The translations under genes and the position numbers were made by a program. Positions 13,381 through 25,683 of a stretch of DNA of 64,000 bases are shown in pieces. A model generated the notes under the pieces. The model had not been told where the DNA came from. It searched no databases and worked only from the letters and a program-made list of their open reading frames with translations. Numbering within the stretch: the stretch's first letter is position 1; the number at the start of each line of letters is the position of its first letter. This DNA is from Cyathus striatus (Eukaryota; Basidiomycota; Agaricomycetes; Agaricales; Nidulariaceae), in NCBI GenBank assembly GCA_025738555.1, contig JAOVFP010000009.1, positions 3,968,001 through 4,032,000 on the forward strand, read 5' to 3'.

Positions 13381-13777
13381 CCCTCCGTGCCTCCGAGCCT
13401 TGAATCATTTCCCCACTCCTTGATCAGATCGGCCTGCTTTGCCTTATGTTCCGCTTTCTGCAGCTGCTCAAAGTTCCATTCGCCAACTGATGCGGTGTAA
13501 GATTTGAAAGGATCTACGCAATGAAAGCAAGAAATCAGGAAGTCAATCTAGAGAGTAGAAAAAGACCGATATCACTCACCTTCTCCATTCCCGGTTCGTT
13601 AGAATCATCGAGAATATCAGGAAGAGCCTGAGAAACACTATATCTCTTCGTGATGATAGCCCGCAATGTCTTTCTACTGGGCATGTCCTGGGTCTCCGGG
13701 TCTTGAGCAAGTACAAGGGGTAAAAGCGGGAGGTTGTGTCGTCGACGTGGACGGGACGCACGAGTTCTAGCAGACAA
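13381..13777 (-). CDS. Hypothetical protein, spliced, family not recognised
   Basis: Exon 1 (13777 down to about 13580) starts MSARTRASRPRRRHN, an arginine-rich basic leader, and contains RKTLRAIITKRYSVSQALPD and ILDDSNEPGMEK. A GTGAGT donor follows. The next exon begins near 13515 after a ...GCGTAG acceptor and reads DPFKSYTASVGEWNFEQLQK, then AEHKAKQADLIKEWGNDSRL. The two exons join with clean splice sites and the second has the charged, helical look of a real protein. A run of Gs (about 13377-13385 in plus coordinates as Cs) follows, then a GTGAGT donor; further exons would lie below 13380 but I could not place them. I do not recognise the family. The basic N-terminus could be a mitochondrial leader or DNA/RNA-binding tail; that is a guess. 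Confidence 0.45.
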
Positions 13778-14520
13778 GGTGTAGAGTCATATCACATAGT
13801 CTTGCAATGGGTATCGACAGCTTTGGGGCTGAGCGCTGAGTGTCTGAGTGTGGTTCGGAGTGGTCGAGCAACATGCATGACATGGCGAGAGAAGCCAAAG
13901 AGAAGCGCTGCCAAGAGCGCGGAACTAGACTTCGATTACGTGGCTCGTCGGAGACTCGGACCGTCCTGCCAAGGCACTCTATGAGACTCCAGCGCAAGTC
14001 AAACCCTCTGAGTGCATCCCCCTATGCAAATGCATCCCATCCCCAACCAACACATCGAACTAAACCAAGAAAGAGTGAATATTCACTATTCAGATACATA
14101 TACCATCATGAGTGACGGTAAGCTTGGTACTGAACCATTATTAGAAGCCTTACCAAAAAGAACTTATTGATGACGACATTGCAAGACAATTCATGAAGTA
14201 GTTAATTACAGTGAAGCACCTTTAGGACTGCGAATAAAGTTCACAGGCTAGTGGAGAGTCTCTGCACATATCAAATGTCGACCAAGCCCTCTCTAGTAGA
14301 GCCTGGAAAATCTCAGGTTTGTTGGAGACACTTCTAGTTATGTCCGTGTTGCCATATGTTACTTGTTTTTACATATTTCGATATCGAATCATTGGCGTCC
14401 AGATATGCTATCAGCAGATATGTGACGCCTTGAATAATATATGTATTACTACTAGGGCTTGGCTCAAAATTCGAAGTAGGACGCTAACACGAGAGTATAT
14501 ATATCGAACCATTTTCGATA

Positions 14521-14597
14521 GACTGATGGCCTAGTAGTGTGATTCCTTCTTAGCGAGCATCACTTGATGTTTCGGGTTCAATTCCCTGTCAAGCCCA
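14521..14597 (+). ncRNA. tRNA-like sequence (degenerate; perhaps SINE head)
   Basis: The A-box region TGGCCTAGTAGTGTGATTC and T-arm CGGGTTCAATTCCC resemble tRNA-Pro, and the 3' strand CAAGCCCA could be an acceptor arm. However the 5' acceptor strand does not pair and no proper anticodon arm forms. Better read as a tRNA-derived remnant than a working tRNA. Confidence 0.3.
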
Positions 14598-15480
14598 TTT
14601 TTCTTCACGTTGCCAGTCTTTTTCTCTATTTAGTATCTTACTTAGACTTAAGGATTTTAAAAGCTACATTTTTGAGGTGAGCACTATTTGATTCTGCTCC
14701 AGTCATTCAGTCACCTGCGCCAACTTTAGAAGATTCGGAATGGCAGTTTCGGACCTCCAACATGTATGAATGACACAAAGACACTTGTTGTATATCTCAT
14801 CATGTGTCGACTTAAGCACAAGATGTTTAGAGGGATTTTTTATGTAGAGGCCGACGAGTCTCCTCAGGTTTATAGATATAATGGCGCCCAAACTTAGAAG
14901 CGGCCGTCGTATTCTCGAAACCAAGGTAGCTCAAACTTCGAACTTCAAATACAGACAGCCTTCCAAAAGGCTAAGTTGCTGGAATATGTGAATGGTATTA
15001 ACATTGATGTTATGACTAGGATGATAATAGATAAAATTTAAGCGTAAAGTCACATCATGAAGCCCTTTGGCTTCCTTTATTTTTTGTTCTTCTTAAAGCC
15101 TCCTTAGCATGGCGGTGAGCTGTCTTTGAGGCTCGGACACTGCCTTTAGGAATGGTATGTAGTAGAGGTTTGCCTGTTTTATTTCGAGAATATAGGTTCT
15201 GGCAATGTTATATACTCTTGAATGTACATCAACCTCTCAGAACGTTGATATCGGAGCGAACTTCCATATAGATTTTGTGTGAGTGCAGGTCGTCTGGAAG
15301 GGAGCTTCTAATCACCCCAGCTGCTCGTAGTGTCCTTAAGTAAAGTAGTCGTTGATGGAATGGGAGAGCCGACGTAGCCCTGAGTTCGGGTGAATCGAGT
15401 GACGATTTACTATTTCACAATTTAAGTGAATGTTTGCAGGTAGGGTTGATATGTTAAAGATAATAAGATAATTGGAATAG

Positions 15481-15546
15481 GCAACAAAGCTCAGTAGTTC
15501 AGTATCTCGTTGGATTGTGAGGCGTGAGTTCGAAACTCGATGTTGC
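15481..15546 (+). ncRNA. tRNA-like sequence (degenerate)
   Basis: GCAACA at the 5' end pairs with TGTTGC at the 3' end, with AGCTCAGTAGTTCAG as an A-box-like segment and GAGTTCGAAACTC as a B-box/T-arm-like segment. The D stem is absent and the anticodon stem only forms with a non-standard loop, so this is probably a tRNA-derived remnant or SINE head. Confidence 0.3.
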
Positions 15547-16020
15547 GGTTCCCATACTACTGCTAGCTCATAGCCCCATAACTTTTTTTGCCATTGGTTT
15601 TTTTCTTGTTCTAGATGAGCGATGTATTCATTAGAGGGTCGGAGCGGTGTATGTTGCCGTTTCATGTCGTTCGAGAGTCATGTTCATTAGCCCAGCAATT
15701 TTTCGGGTGTTAGCATGCAGTCAGCGGCGTGCACGATTATCGTGTATGTTCTGACTAAATGAACGGTGTTCTTCATTCCATAACCCATTACGCCATGTCC
15801 ACAATACAGACACGATAAGTCTCCGATATCGGTGCGAATGAATATGATGGGGGCAGGAATGTAACGTCTCAATTTCACGCCAGCCCGCCTGTTAGTCATG
15901 CTCCTGATGTTAGCGTGATCGATGGTGTTGCATGGCTCCATATAAGTGCTCATAGGATTTAAACGACAAAACTAGTAATTGTGGATAGCTGCATATAAAA
16001 CTTTCTGAGAACGAACACAG

Positions 16021-16116
16021 CTCTCTGCCTGGGAGTCGAACCCAGCTTTCACACCGTGCATGATACGGTAATTTATCTATTACAGGCGAGAGTGCCTACC
16101 GATATACCAACAGAGA
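16021..16116 (-). ncRNA. tRNA-Asp-derived unit, anticodon changed to GTA
   Basis: Acceptor strands TCTCTGT and GCAGAGA pair, and the T arm CTGGGTTCGACTCCCAG is perfect. The anticodon loop reads CTGTAAT (GTA) rather than the CTGTCAT of its relatives at 21346-21441 and 50648-50744, and the anticodon stem is broken. An intron-like insert of about 25 bases lies in the loop. Related to the dispersed repeat copies described below; probably a pseudogene. Confidence 0.45.
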
Positions 16117-16129
16117 CTTAATTTGCTAG

Positions 16130-18900
16130 TAGGATCCGTAGATTTATCTCAACCCTCTACCATTTGTGAGATACAACTGCCAACTATATAGCCGGAGTTC
16201 CGGTACCACTAAGCATTGTTCCACTGATTATCGATTATCGAGTACAGTTAAATAATCTACTCTACCCAACATAAATTTCCAACGTAACGAAACCTTCCTC
16301 GTCCTCTATCCTCACCTTCTCCGTCCGGTGTGGCGGAAGCTTCGCAGCAGTATTTCCAGCATGTGTGGCAGTATTGGGGAGGTCGGGCACTGTTACTGTT
16401 GGTGGGTGTAGGTGGCTGAGGCAATGCCACATTCCAGGTATATGGAAGGTGAAGAGTCGGAAGGGTTGAGCGAGCCTATGACTATTGACGATTATCCAGG
16501 ATAGAGTAGAGTGCGCGCTAATAGTACATAAAGTAGGCTTCACAAGGCTTAGAGATCCAAATACCACATTCGCTCATAAAACCGACACACCAATGTGGAG
16601 GAATAACCTAGGCTACGCGTAGCGAGCGGCTATCCGACTTATTTGGCCACAGGAGAAGAACTAGAAAACAACACTAGTTTGTAACGTTGACGAAAACTTA
16701 GCTTTAATTGAATGATTCTTGAGTAACTTGAGGTATTGACGCTCTTCAGTAAGACTTAAGGCTCGTGGTTTGCTATAGCGCGTAAGGATAAAGCCGTAAA
16801 GAGGTCAATTGCGAGGCACGATAGTACCTTCGTAATATACAACGGCAATGTTCTACGGACTAATTCATCGAGTGCGTGCTCACACACCGACGGAGCCCAA
16901 TCGAGACATAAAAGGAACTAAGAGTCACAAGGTACGTAGAATGATCGTGATAACCGAATGAAACACAAGATCGTAAGTAAAATGAAAACTCAACACTCGG
17001 GTATTCTTGAGACCAACCAGATGACGCTCACAGCTCGTTTCTTGAGGAGGCTCTGCGGCGCCGGCGCGATGACTTGTCCTATCCCTCCCCAAGGGTAGAG
17101 TTGCAGTTGCCCAAGCTGCTGGTGCACACGGCATCGCAGAGTGTTGAAGAGTTGGATCGTCATCTCTCGATCCTTCGAGCGCCGAAGTGTCGGTAGAGAA
17201 CGGAAATCAAGCACCGTCGTGTGCCATGGTATGATACAATAAAAAGAACTAGAACAGAAAGTAAAGATAAAGGAGTAAGTTATACGAGATAGGTAGAACA
17301 ATGATACGACACCCAATTCCTCAGCCTGAAACCCCTATCCTTCCAACGCGAGACAACAACACGTGAGGAACGACGAAGGTAAAACCCATTCGCCGGGCTT
17401 GATCCTCCTCTTGAGGTAATTCTTGGGGCTAGAGAAAAGGTGAAGAGGGGAGAAGCGAGAGGCAAAAGTTGTAAACGGAAATACTTGACGCGTGTTGAAC
17501 GCGCGTTGGCTGACAGTGTTGGTCAGCTGACTTTGTTTGGCGGAGACTTGTTTGGCATTGGCGTCCAACTCGCCATGCCGCTAAGTCCATATTGAAAAGC
17601 TCGAAGAAAACAAAAGTGTGTTAGTACAGTTGGAAGACGAAGCTCAAATAAAAGAAAAGGATAGAACAGAGGAATGGTGAACATAGTTTATATTCGTATT
17701 AGAACGAATTAAAGGGAAGGATGAAACAAGAAAGGAATAAACATTGAAATAGTACAACATCCCCATCAGCAAAACATGTAAATCTTTCACGTGTCTTTGT
17801 CTTTATCGCAGGTATTTTGCATCGAGAATTTTAATTTTGATGTCTTTCACAGTATTTCAGGGTCTTTTGTTACTTTATATTTAGTACATTGTCATTAAAA
17901 AGTTGAGTATGTCCAAATTTATAATTTCACCTAACCAAATAACTTTTAGCCAGTTAGAATTAATTGCAATTATAACATCGCGTTTAAACAGTGCGTAATC
18001 AACAAAGTATTACTACTAGCGCGCACTTGAAAATAAGACAATAAGCACGTATAATACACTGTGTGATAGAATGAATTGAACGAGCTTTCGAAATGAGGTA
18101 ATTATCACTGCAACACGGCCTTGAAAAATCACTAGTTTCACGGCAAACACACATTCAAGTTCAGTTGCATACTCGGGGAATTGCTTCACAACGCACACAC
18201 AATCAATGATTCAAGTTAAGTTGTATACTTATGGCCTTTTTCGCAGAACTCGATCCGCCGCGACCCTTCTAGCGAACTCTTGGCCCAAGGAATCGAGTAC
18301 GAAGCGAGCACCGGTCGAGACACAACTTTTCAATCTCCGTTTTAAGTCTCAATATAATACTGGGTACCCTGTGAATCCCTGTCCGATGTTCTCGCGACTC
18401 ACAACCCCCACTCTGACCTGTGCCTATGCTTTGCTCACCTCCCCTTCGTGTTCCCATCTGAAGCTTGCTGGACTGTAGTACACAACTTTCAAAACTACCT
18501 TTTAGTTTTTGGATCTGTTCTGTGTATTCGTTAAGCTGTCCGTTGCCCATGGTTGAAGGTGCTGTCGTCAAGTTTATTCCCAACTGCTAGAGATACTGTT
18601 ATCGGGTGTGCTATTTCCGTTCTCACCATGGTACTGGCTCAGTCAAAACCTCTTGCTTCAAGATGTGCTCGTGCTTCGAAACTTTGGCTGGTCTATATCC
18701 CTGCTTGTCACATAAAACATATGCTACTGGCTTGAAGGTCGTTTAGGACCAACCCGAAATGTTGACCATTTTAAATGCAGTGGACAGATGAGGCAACATC
18801 GTGAAAAGGCTAGACAGATAAGTGAAACAGGTATGTGTTATGCTATCAGTCTCATAGTTATGTTCATTTAAGCTATGTGTATAGGATCTAATCGAGGCAC
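16130..18900. other. CpG-normal stretch with repeat fragments, no clear gene
   Basis: 16350-16460 matches the GGCAGTATTGGGGAGGTCGG segment of the tRNA-bearing repeat family (see 19800-21660). On the minus strand 16980-17570 has short open frames (one starts MDANAKQVSAKQSQLTNTVS) with possible splice sites but no family I know. The rest appears empty. Confidence 0.4.
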
Positions 18901-21190
18901 CCAAATGCTAAAGAAGACTTGGAGCGGTGATCCTATCGGTGATGTAAAAAAATCTCTTGCATGCTTTATTGTATAACTGGAAATTTCGAAACTCTTTATG
19001 AATTTCGATATGTCACTGGAACGAAGGAGATCCCGGGTGGTAGGTACAGGTTTAAGGATAAATCTTCTCGTGTGTTATCTGGCCCGATGACTAATTAGCT
19101 ATAGTTGGTTGTATATAGTACATTTTATCGATTTGTTTTGAATCTATTCTTACCTGAGTGAGATAATTACAGCATGATAAATGGCATTTAATGCAGTCTT
19201 TGGATATCGTGCATGTCTTTAAAAATACAAGATGTCGTTAAAAGACCTATAAAAGACAAGACTATGCTTTAAATGCAAATGGACCTAGCTTTTAAAGACT
19301 GTAGAATCTTTGGTCATTTTCAGTACTTATGAGTATTTTAGGTCTTTTTCGTCTTTCTAAAGACGCCTAAAGACATGGGAAAGCTATGCATGTTTTGCTG
19401 ATGCCATTTGTACCCGTGGTCTAACAATAACCACCATGAACTATAACCACGTTCGAAACTCCTTCTTAGCCTACCGTGCCTATTTTTTTGACAAGGATAA
19501 CACTGATGTGTAATGTCGTAGATAGATGATAACCAATAGATCCTCGACACGCGCAAATCGATCCGACCAATTCCGACAACAGGATCGCACCCCCACACCG
19601 TAGTACCTCCCCAATCGTCTATAGTAAAGATGGTTATCCAACAATCCGATTGCACCTGCACAAACGTGGTCCAGACCAGCACAGCTCATTCAACCCCCCT
19701 CGCACGGTGAAACACCTCATCCATCCCTAGCCGACACCTCAAACTGAACTAAGAAAGAATAAATACTCACCTGCACCGTTCAGATTCCGCTTAAAAGAAC
19801 ACATCGAATTAGATAGACACCTTCGAAGGTGAAGCTACGAAGCTTGAGCGGACGGGGGAAAGGATGAGAAGGACGGTACTTAGACACCTTCTGTGGGTGG
19901 GTTGGTTAGTATATGGTTTGTAAGTAGGAGGAGAGAGGATGGGTATGGGAGAGATGAGGGATGAAGATCGTAGGAGAGACAGAGGGGAAGGAAGCGGAGG
20001 AATGGTAAGGTAGAGAGGACGAGGAGGGCAAATAAGAATGACGGAGGTATGGAGGGACACCCGAACGAAATGAACACGACCCACCAGATGAACTCTAGGA
20101 CCCTCACCTAGTACTCTTGTACCACTCCCATCCCACTCTCCCGCACACATCCAACAACAAGGTTCCAAGCAATGTCTCCTTGAGCAGAGTCCAGAATCTC
20201 CGAGTATGTATTTCAGCCTTCCTCCTCTCGTGTGTTATAGATACATTATGTAGTAGATTTCATTGCTTCTGCGGCAGTATTGGGGAGTTCGGGCGGGCCA
20301 TTGTTCCTTTAGATGTGATCGAGGTAGCGCATTCGGAGTTGGGGGAAAGTACAGAGAAAATGATGAGGCGGGTAGGAGGGAAGACCTGAAATGGGACAAG
20401 CGAAGTGGGTGGGTTAGAGTACGAGGAGGGGATGAAAGGAGAGGGAAAATGGATCAGTGCGTGGGAAAACTACATCGTTGATGCATTATGAAACGAAGAT
20501 GACGTAAATGTAGTTGAATGAGGAATCGACTCGGAGAGGGAGAGGAGGCTACCTGCGGTTGACGACCGGGCGACGAGAGATTTATCGAAAATAAGAAGAT
20601 GCTATCTTATCTTTCGGGTTATGAAACTATTCAACAACACATCCACATAGCGCTTCAACACACGCATCGGATGGTACACCGGCAGTGGCTCCGTGTTCTC
20701 TTCCAATGCTATTGCTCGTCTATTACCTCTTCAACTTTTGTCCCAATTTTTTACGTGGTTTCGAGTCTGTTGCACCAGGCTTTATTCCATTATCTGTACT
20801 ATATACATGTAATCTCTAATAAGAAGGTAAGCTACCGCTAAGTAAAAAAGTTAAATTGACCATACGATAATTACAGAGAACACAGTCCAACCAAAAGAAA
20901 AGTCTGAAAAGTCTCGATCATTAATATGTAGTCGATTGCGATATAAGACGTTGTTCTTCGATGGAGACGGAGATAGGACACTAAAGCGAAACGGTTACCC
21001 TGATACTCACGCTCATGGATTTGAGCAATATATCCTCTATCATCCTCTATGTTGGTGTTCCGAAATTTTGACAATTTTTTAAGTGAGTGCCTTTGGACCA
21101 TGTTAGAGAGCCCTCTTTGTTGCAATAATATGGAACATGAAGTTAGAGATGTCATTGTTTACAGGCAGATGGACTTCGGGAGGTGCATGC

Positions 21191-21250
21191 AGCGTAATAC
21201 AGTACTCTATGCATGACAGGCTCGTGTAGTAACCGATATACTAACAAAAT
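21191..21250 (-). ncRNA. tRNA-like 5' half unit
   Basis: Minus strand reads TTTGTTAGTATATCGGTTAC, then the loop CCTGTCATG, as in the complete unit 100 bases away, but no T arm follows. Equivalent half units sit at about 50500-50566 and, with a T arm, at 62995-63088. This is the first member of a tandem tRNA-like pair. Confidence 0.45.
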
Positions 21251-21345
21251 AGTTATTGTATAAGTACAGGATCCTTAGATAGATGTGTATCCTGGGCTAC
21301 AATTAACCACATGAACAAAAAAGAATGGCACACCTATACGTTAAG

Positions 21346-21441
21346 CCTTCTGTCTGGGAGTCGAACCCAGCTTTCGCGCGGTACATTTGGGCAGTGGCAT
21401 TTTATGACAGGCGCGTGTACTAACCGATATGATAACAGAGA
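21346..21441 (-). tRNA. tRNA-Asp(GTC)-like gene with intron
   Basis: 5' acceptor TCTCTGT pairs with ACAGAAG except for one mismatch and one wobble. The anticodon stem CGCGC/GCGCG is perfect around loop CTGTCA, giving anticodon GTC, with about 24 bases inserted after position 37 where nuclear tRNA introns sit. The T arm CTGGG-TTCGACT-CCCAG is perfect. The D stem is weak (TCAT instead of GTAT), so activity is doubtful. It is part of a dispersed repeat. Confidence 0.55.
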
Positions 21442-23034
21442 CTTTATAACTTATTTTGCTCAAGTTAAGATTAAGTAGATGTTAGATATGAATGTCAGTC
21501 GATGCCACGTTTTACAAGATGACAGTTGAGCGCTGAGCAGCGAACTGCTAAAATAGTACAAATTTATTATTACAACATACAGCTAAGTATCGGTATAAAA
21601 ACAACAATATCCATTACCGATACGTTCCTCATCCTCATCCACTCCATCATACGTACTTACCAGACAAAGAATATAGTTATAGAGGATGATTTATAAACAA
21701 AGGTTATTGGTATCAGTAATGATCGCTCGGTGGGGAAAAAGGCGCACGGAGATAACGCGTACCATAAGCGTGGAAACCGAGCACCTGGCGCGGCTCTCTG
21801 GGAATAGTTATACGCGCCTCGTGCAGTATTGCGCGTCAGAGCGTGGAACGCATCAGCAGGGACCTAGCATCTACGCGCGCTAGAGTCGGCCTGCCATGGG
21901 TTGATGGATATGACAGACACAGGCTGTCTTTTTGATATTGTTTAGTTGTTAGTATTCTTTAAATAGATACAATGGGTAATGTACAGTTTGATCAACTCGC
22001 CTAGCCGTAAAATATATAGGTTGTAAAGTAATTAATGGGAACGCAAGAACCGCACGACAGCAGTACTTCCGTTCCCCACAGACAGGGTAGCGTACAGGCA
22101 GACAATATACTGGTTTTGATGCATTTCGAGTTCCCTAAAGCACGTATAGCGCCCGTAGCGCTTTAAGATTGAGTTATACCGCTGTTAGCTATTTTATTAG
22201 GATATACTATACCATTTTGAACCGTTATACACCCTTCGAGCACATACAAGACTGTTGTGGGAATTTAAGTATTACATTATTAGGAATGGTAATAATATTA
22301 CAGTTACATAGTAGTGCTATTTACAGTAGAATACTGAGCTCGTCCACCAATGCGGCCCACCATATCACGAGCATTGTTCGTCCCCTATCCTCCACCTGTC
22401 TGCAACTCATTTACTACAATGGACCCGTCGATTTCATGCACGCACGCTGTGCTGTGTATATCATGTGGAATTTTTGTGAGCTCCACCGTGAGATCTCTAT
22501 CAACTCGATATACACATCCTCCCGTCCATGATTCATTGAAGTGGAAGATCGTGGCCATCACACGGTGTGAAGAACAGTTGGCTCGAATGACCCACGGAAA
22601 CCGTCAATTCTCGGAATGGCAACGTCAGCGGGAAGCGTCAAAATACAGGGCAAAGTCAAAATCTGTAGGCCCATATAGATGTCGTAATAATTTAAAACGT
22701 GGCCTCCACACGCCCATGTCTTGACAGCGTCTAAACGGCAGACTCATGTACTCCAGCTGTACTAGCCCCAATATCCCCAGTATAGTCCAGAGGATTCCCG
22801 AAACCGATCCCCACCATGCAGTCACTGCGTTAGTATCATGGTGGGGATTGACAAACATCGGCTTGGTAATATCCGTCGGACAGGTTTCGCGCCATCTTTG
22901 AATCATTCTATCTGTCTTACCCCTTAGCCCTACATAAGTCTCTCACATCCGCGTCCATCCGCGTCCTTGTTCAGTATGGTTAGCGCATACTTACTATTTT
23001 GACATCAACCATGATGATGGCAGGGAAATTCCCG

Positions 23035-23050
23035 CTACCTTTTAAGGTAG
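23035..23050. repeat. Dispersed palindrome CTACCTTTTAAGGTAG, copy 1
   Basis: Perfect 16-base palindrome preceded by AATTCCC and followed by GGGTTAT, as at 37767-37784 and 50973-50990. Shared sequence extends on the right side only, so this is probably one end of a mobile element whose body lies to the right. Confidence 0.6.
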
Positions 23051-25073
23051 TAGGGTTATGTAGGGTGATGAAAAATCAAATTTTGCAGAGCGAACACCTC
23101 CCATCAACCGGAGTTTAAACGAGTTTGAAATATCGGTCATTCCCATATCCCAAATGTTCAGAGCCTCTCCCACCGTGCGCATCGTCGAAGATAAGAATTC
23201 CTTTGCATTTTTTATGTTGCATTATCACTTTCAAGTTTCATATTTCGAATATAAATTTTTACTTTACTGGTGATAAAGCTACTCTATGGATACTGGTTCC
23301 AGTCCACTGTAAGTAACTTATGTACAATAGTTGCCCTCATGAATTGTGTTGTGATGCATGTGCATATGATCATGTTTCGACAAGTTATCCTTTTGCATCG
23401 TGAATTTCACGCTATGCTGTGCTATTGGATATTTCACATCACTAATTCTATGTGAACTCTGCCATCCCACATGTTCTCTTGCCAATTTTATACTGATTTC
23501 ATGGAATAAAATTAAAGCTATTTTGTTGCTAGACTTGGGCGGTAATGATAGTAAAGTTATCTATAACTTTAAGCACTTGCAGGTACCATTCTAAGGATGA
23601 CTAGAATTTGACTGGAATCATTAATAATAACTTTATGTGACCATTATCATGGAAATTAGTTTAAACAAGATGTTCCTTTCAGTCAACTTTCACTAATATA
23701 TCTGCTTATGCACTTTCAACACAGCTAAGTACATGTAAGTATTATATCTATAGAGAGAATATCTGATGCCAGGTAGTGGGCCTTGCCGCTAGTCGGCCTT
23801 ATTGATTTATTGTTTCATAAAGTTCACCAATGCCTGGGAAAACCACCGTCCTCATTCTTCTTCCCTTCGATCTGTAACATCCCGTACACTCGCTGACTCA
23901 ACTTAGTCCTTCAGTAGAGTCTTTCTCTGGTCTTGCGGTCAACATACAATTCACTGGGCACTATATCACTTTCAGGACCCGGAAATAGGGTCCTCATGTT
24001 TGATCAAAGTGCCATAACACTTCAACTATCTATCATAGAACGAAATCAGTCTTGCTGTATGTCTTGTACTATTATTATACATGTTTGGTTATAATCGATT
24101 ATCAAATCTACTTAGGTGCAGCTCTTGCTTTATTAATATGGGATTTCATTGTTAATATAGAGGATGAATGGAGGTGCATCTGAAGGTACTGATCCTTCAT
24201 GATTTACATATTCAAAATATGATGGGCGCTGGTATTAGCACCTCACCAGTGGTTATGAATCCAGTTAAATTTGGGTATCTTTATGTGAAATACTTCACCA
24301 TTGTGTGCCACAGGTAAGTGCTTAAGCATTCTTCCTGGTATTGCTATCACCGTTGACTTATCTCCCCTTCTATCTTCTGATATATATCGCCCGTTATAAA
24401 CATTAAGCATTAATGTCTACTTCGCAATTAATTCTTTGTCCGCAGTACCCATAAAACCTTTATTATGCATATTATGGTTCTTGATTGTCCTATGGTGCTC
24501 TTATAGTCTTGTGGTGGTTTTCAACATCCTTATAATGCTAAGGGGTGTGTCCAAAGCTGTGATTGAACTCCCAAATGTTGCTGACTGATATGCTCATAGT
24601 TTATGCACTATATGGAAAAGACAAAAAAGTTGCCACAAGCCTTTTTATTCTTCTAATTATTGATGGAGCAATAAGCATTTCTTATGCATTATGCTCTATA
24701 CCAGCTTTAAACCTCGATGCAACATGTAGGGGGGCACATAGAAAATTCCGGGCACGCACAAAAGTGAGCGTAATTGAGCATGCCATGCTCAAGGCCAAAT
24801 TTTCACACTCAAAAGTGAGCGTGTCACGCTCAAGATATAATTAATAGTTGTAACAAGCCTATTTCTAAGTCAAACTAATTGTAAATCAAATATATATACT
24901 AGTACTGTACTATTGTAGTCTTATTGCCACTGCAGGTAAAGTTTTTAAGCAAGGAAAATACTCAGAAGTAGAAGAATAAATATTAAATTTCACGCTCAAG
25001 GCAATATTATTCACACTCAAACTTGAATGTGCATGCTCATTTTTCATGCTCACATCACGCTCAAGATTTTATT

Positions 25074-25153
25074 TCACGCACAGGGTCGACATCTCACACA
25101 CAGGGTCGACATCTCACGCACAGGGTCAGCATTTCACACACAGGGTCCATACT
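25074..25153 (+). repeat. Four 20-base tandem repeats
   Basis: Units start at 25074, 25094, 25114 and 25134 and follow TCACRCACAGGGTCGACATC with alternating TCACGCAC and TCACACAC starts. There are no unique spacers, so this is a minisatellite inside the inverted-repeat element. Confidence 0.85.
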
Positions 25154-25683
25154 TTCATGCTCAAGGTCTGTCAACTCACACTCAATGTCTTTATTTCATG
25201 CTCATGGTGTGAGTATTCATTTTTATAAGATTAAATAATGTATTTATATTTTGACCTCACTTACATGTGGGAGGAGTAATAAGTGCTAATAAGTACAATA
25301 GACACGGCCAGACTTCAAGGTAGGTGTGAATACTAATACTTACACATGAGCATGGATATATATTCACTTCACACACACTCCCAAACTCATTTAAATTTAC
25401 AGTGAGCTATTATGTGCGTGATTGTGATGGGTATATCTATTCACATTCACACTTATTATAATATGAAGGATATGTGGTTGTGTAGTACATATCACACTCA
25501 TTAATAGATTATGAGCGTGAATGTACATATAATATAATATATTTACTCTCACACGATCTATCCCATTCATGCACAAGTTATACTAGGTGAGCAGCAGTGA
25601 ATATACATGTATGTGATAGAAACTCCTATCATGCTCATGCTCAAACTCAAGTAAAATTGGGTGTGAGTGAATATAGCACTCAC

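Larger units (their letters stand above)
19800..21660 (-). repeat. Large dispersed repeat carrying tRNA-Asp units, copy 2
   Basis: Shares ordered blocks with copies at about 48.6-51.0 kb and 61.9-63.3 kb and a partial copy at 43.0-43.9 kb. The blocks are: a purine-rich tract; a block with GATCAGTGCGTGGGAAAA; a block with TATGAAACTATTCAACAACA; a block with CTAAAGCGAAACGGTTAC; a tRNA-like half unit; a spacer with GTGTATCCTGGGCTACAATT; a complete tRNA-Asp-like unit; and a tail that begins GATATGAATGTCAGTCGATG and is shared with 43.2-43.4 kb. No coding capacity seen. Orientation is given by the tRNA units. True ends are not resolved. Confidence 0.75.

Noticed and set aside
25074..25153. Four 20-base repeats as a CRISPR array
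   Set aside because: Units are directly adjacent without spacers, and the DNA is fungal.
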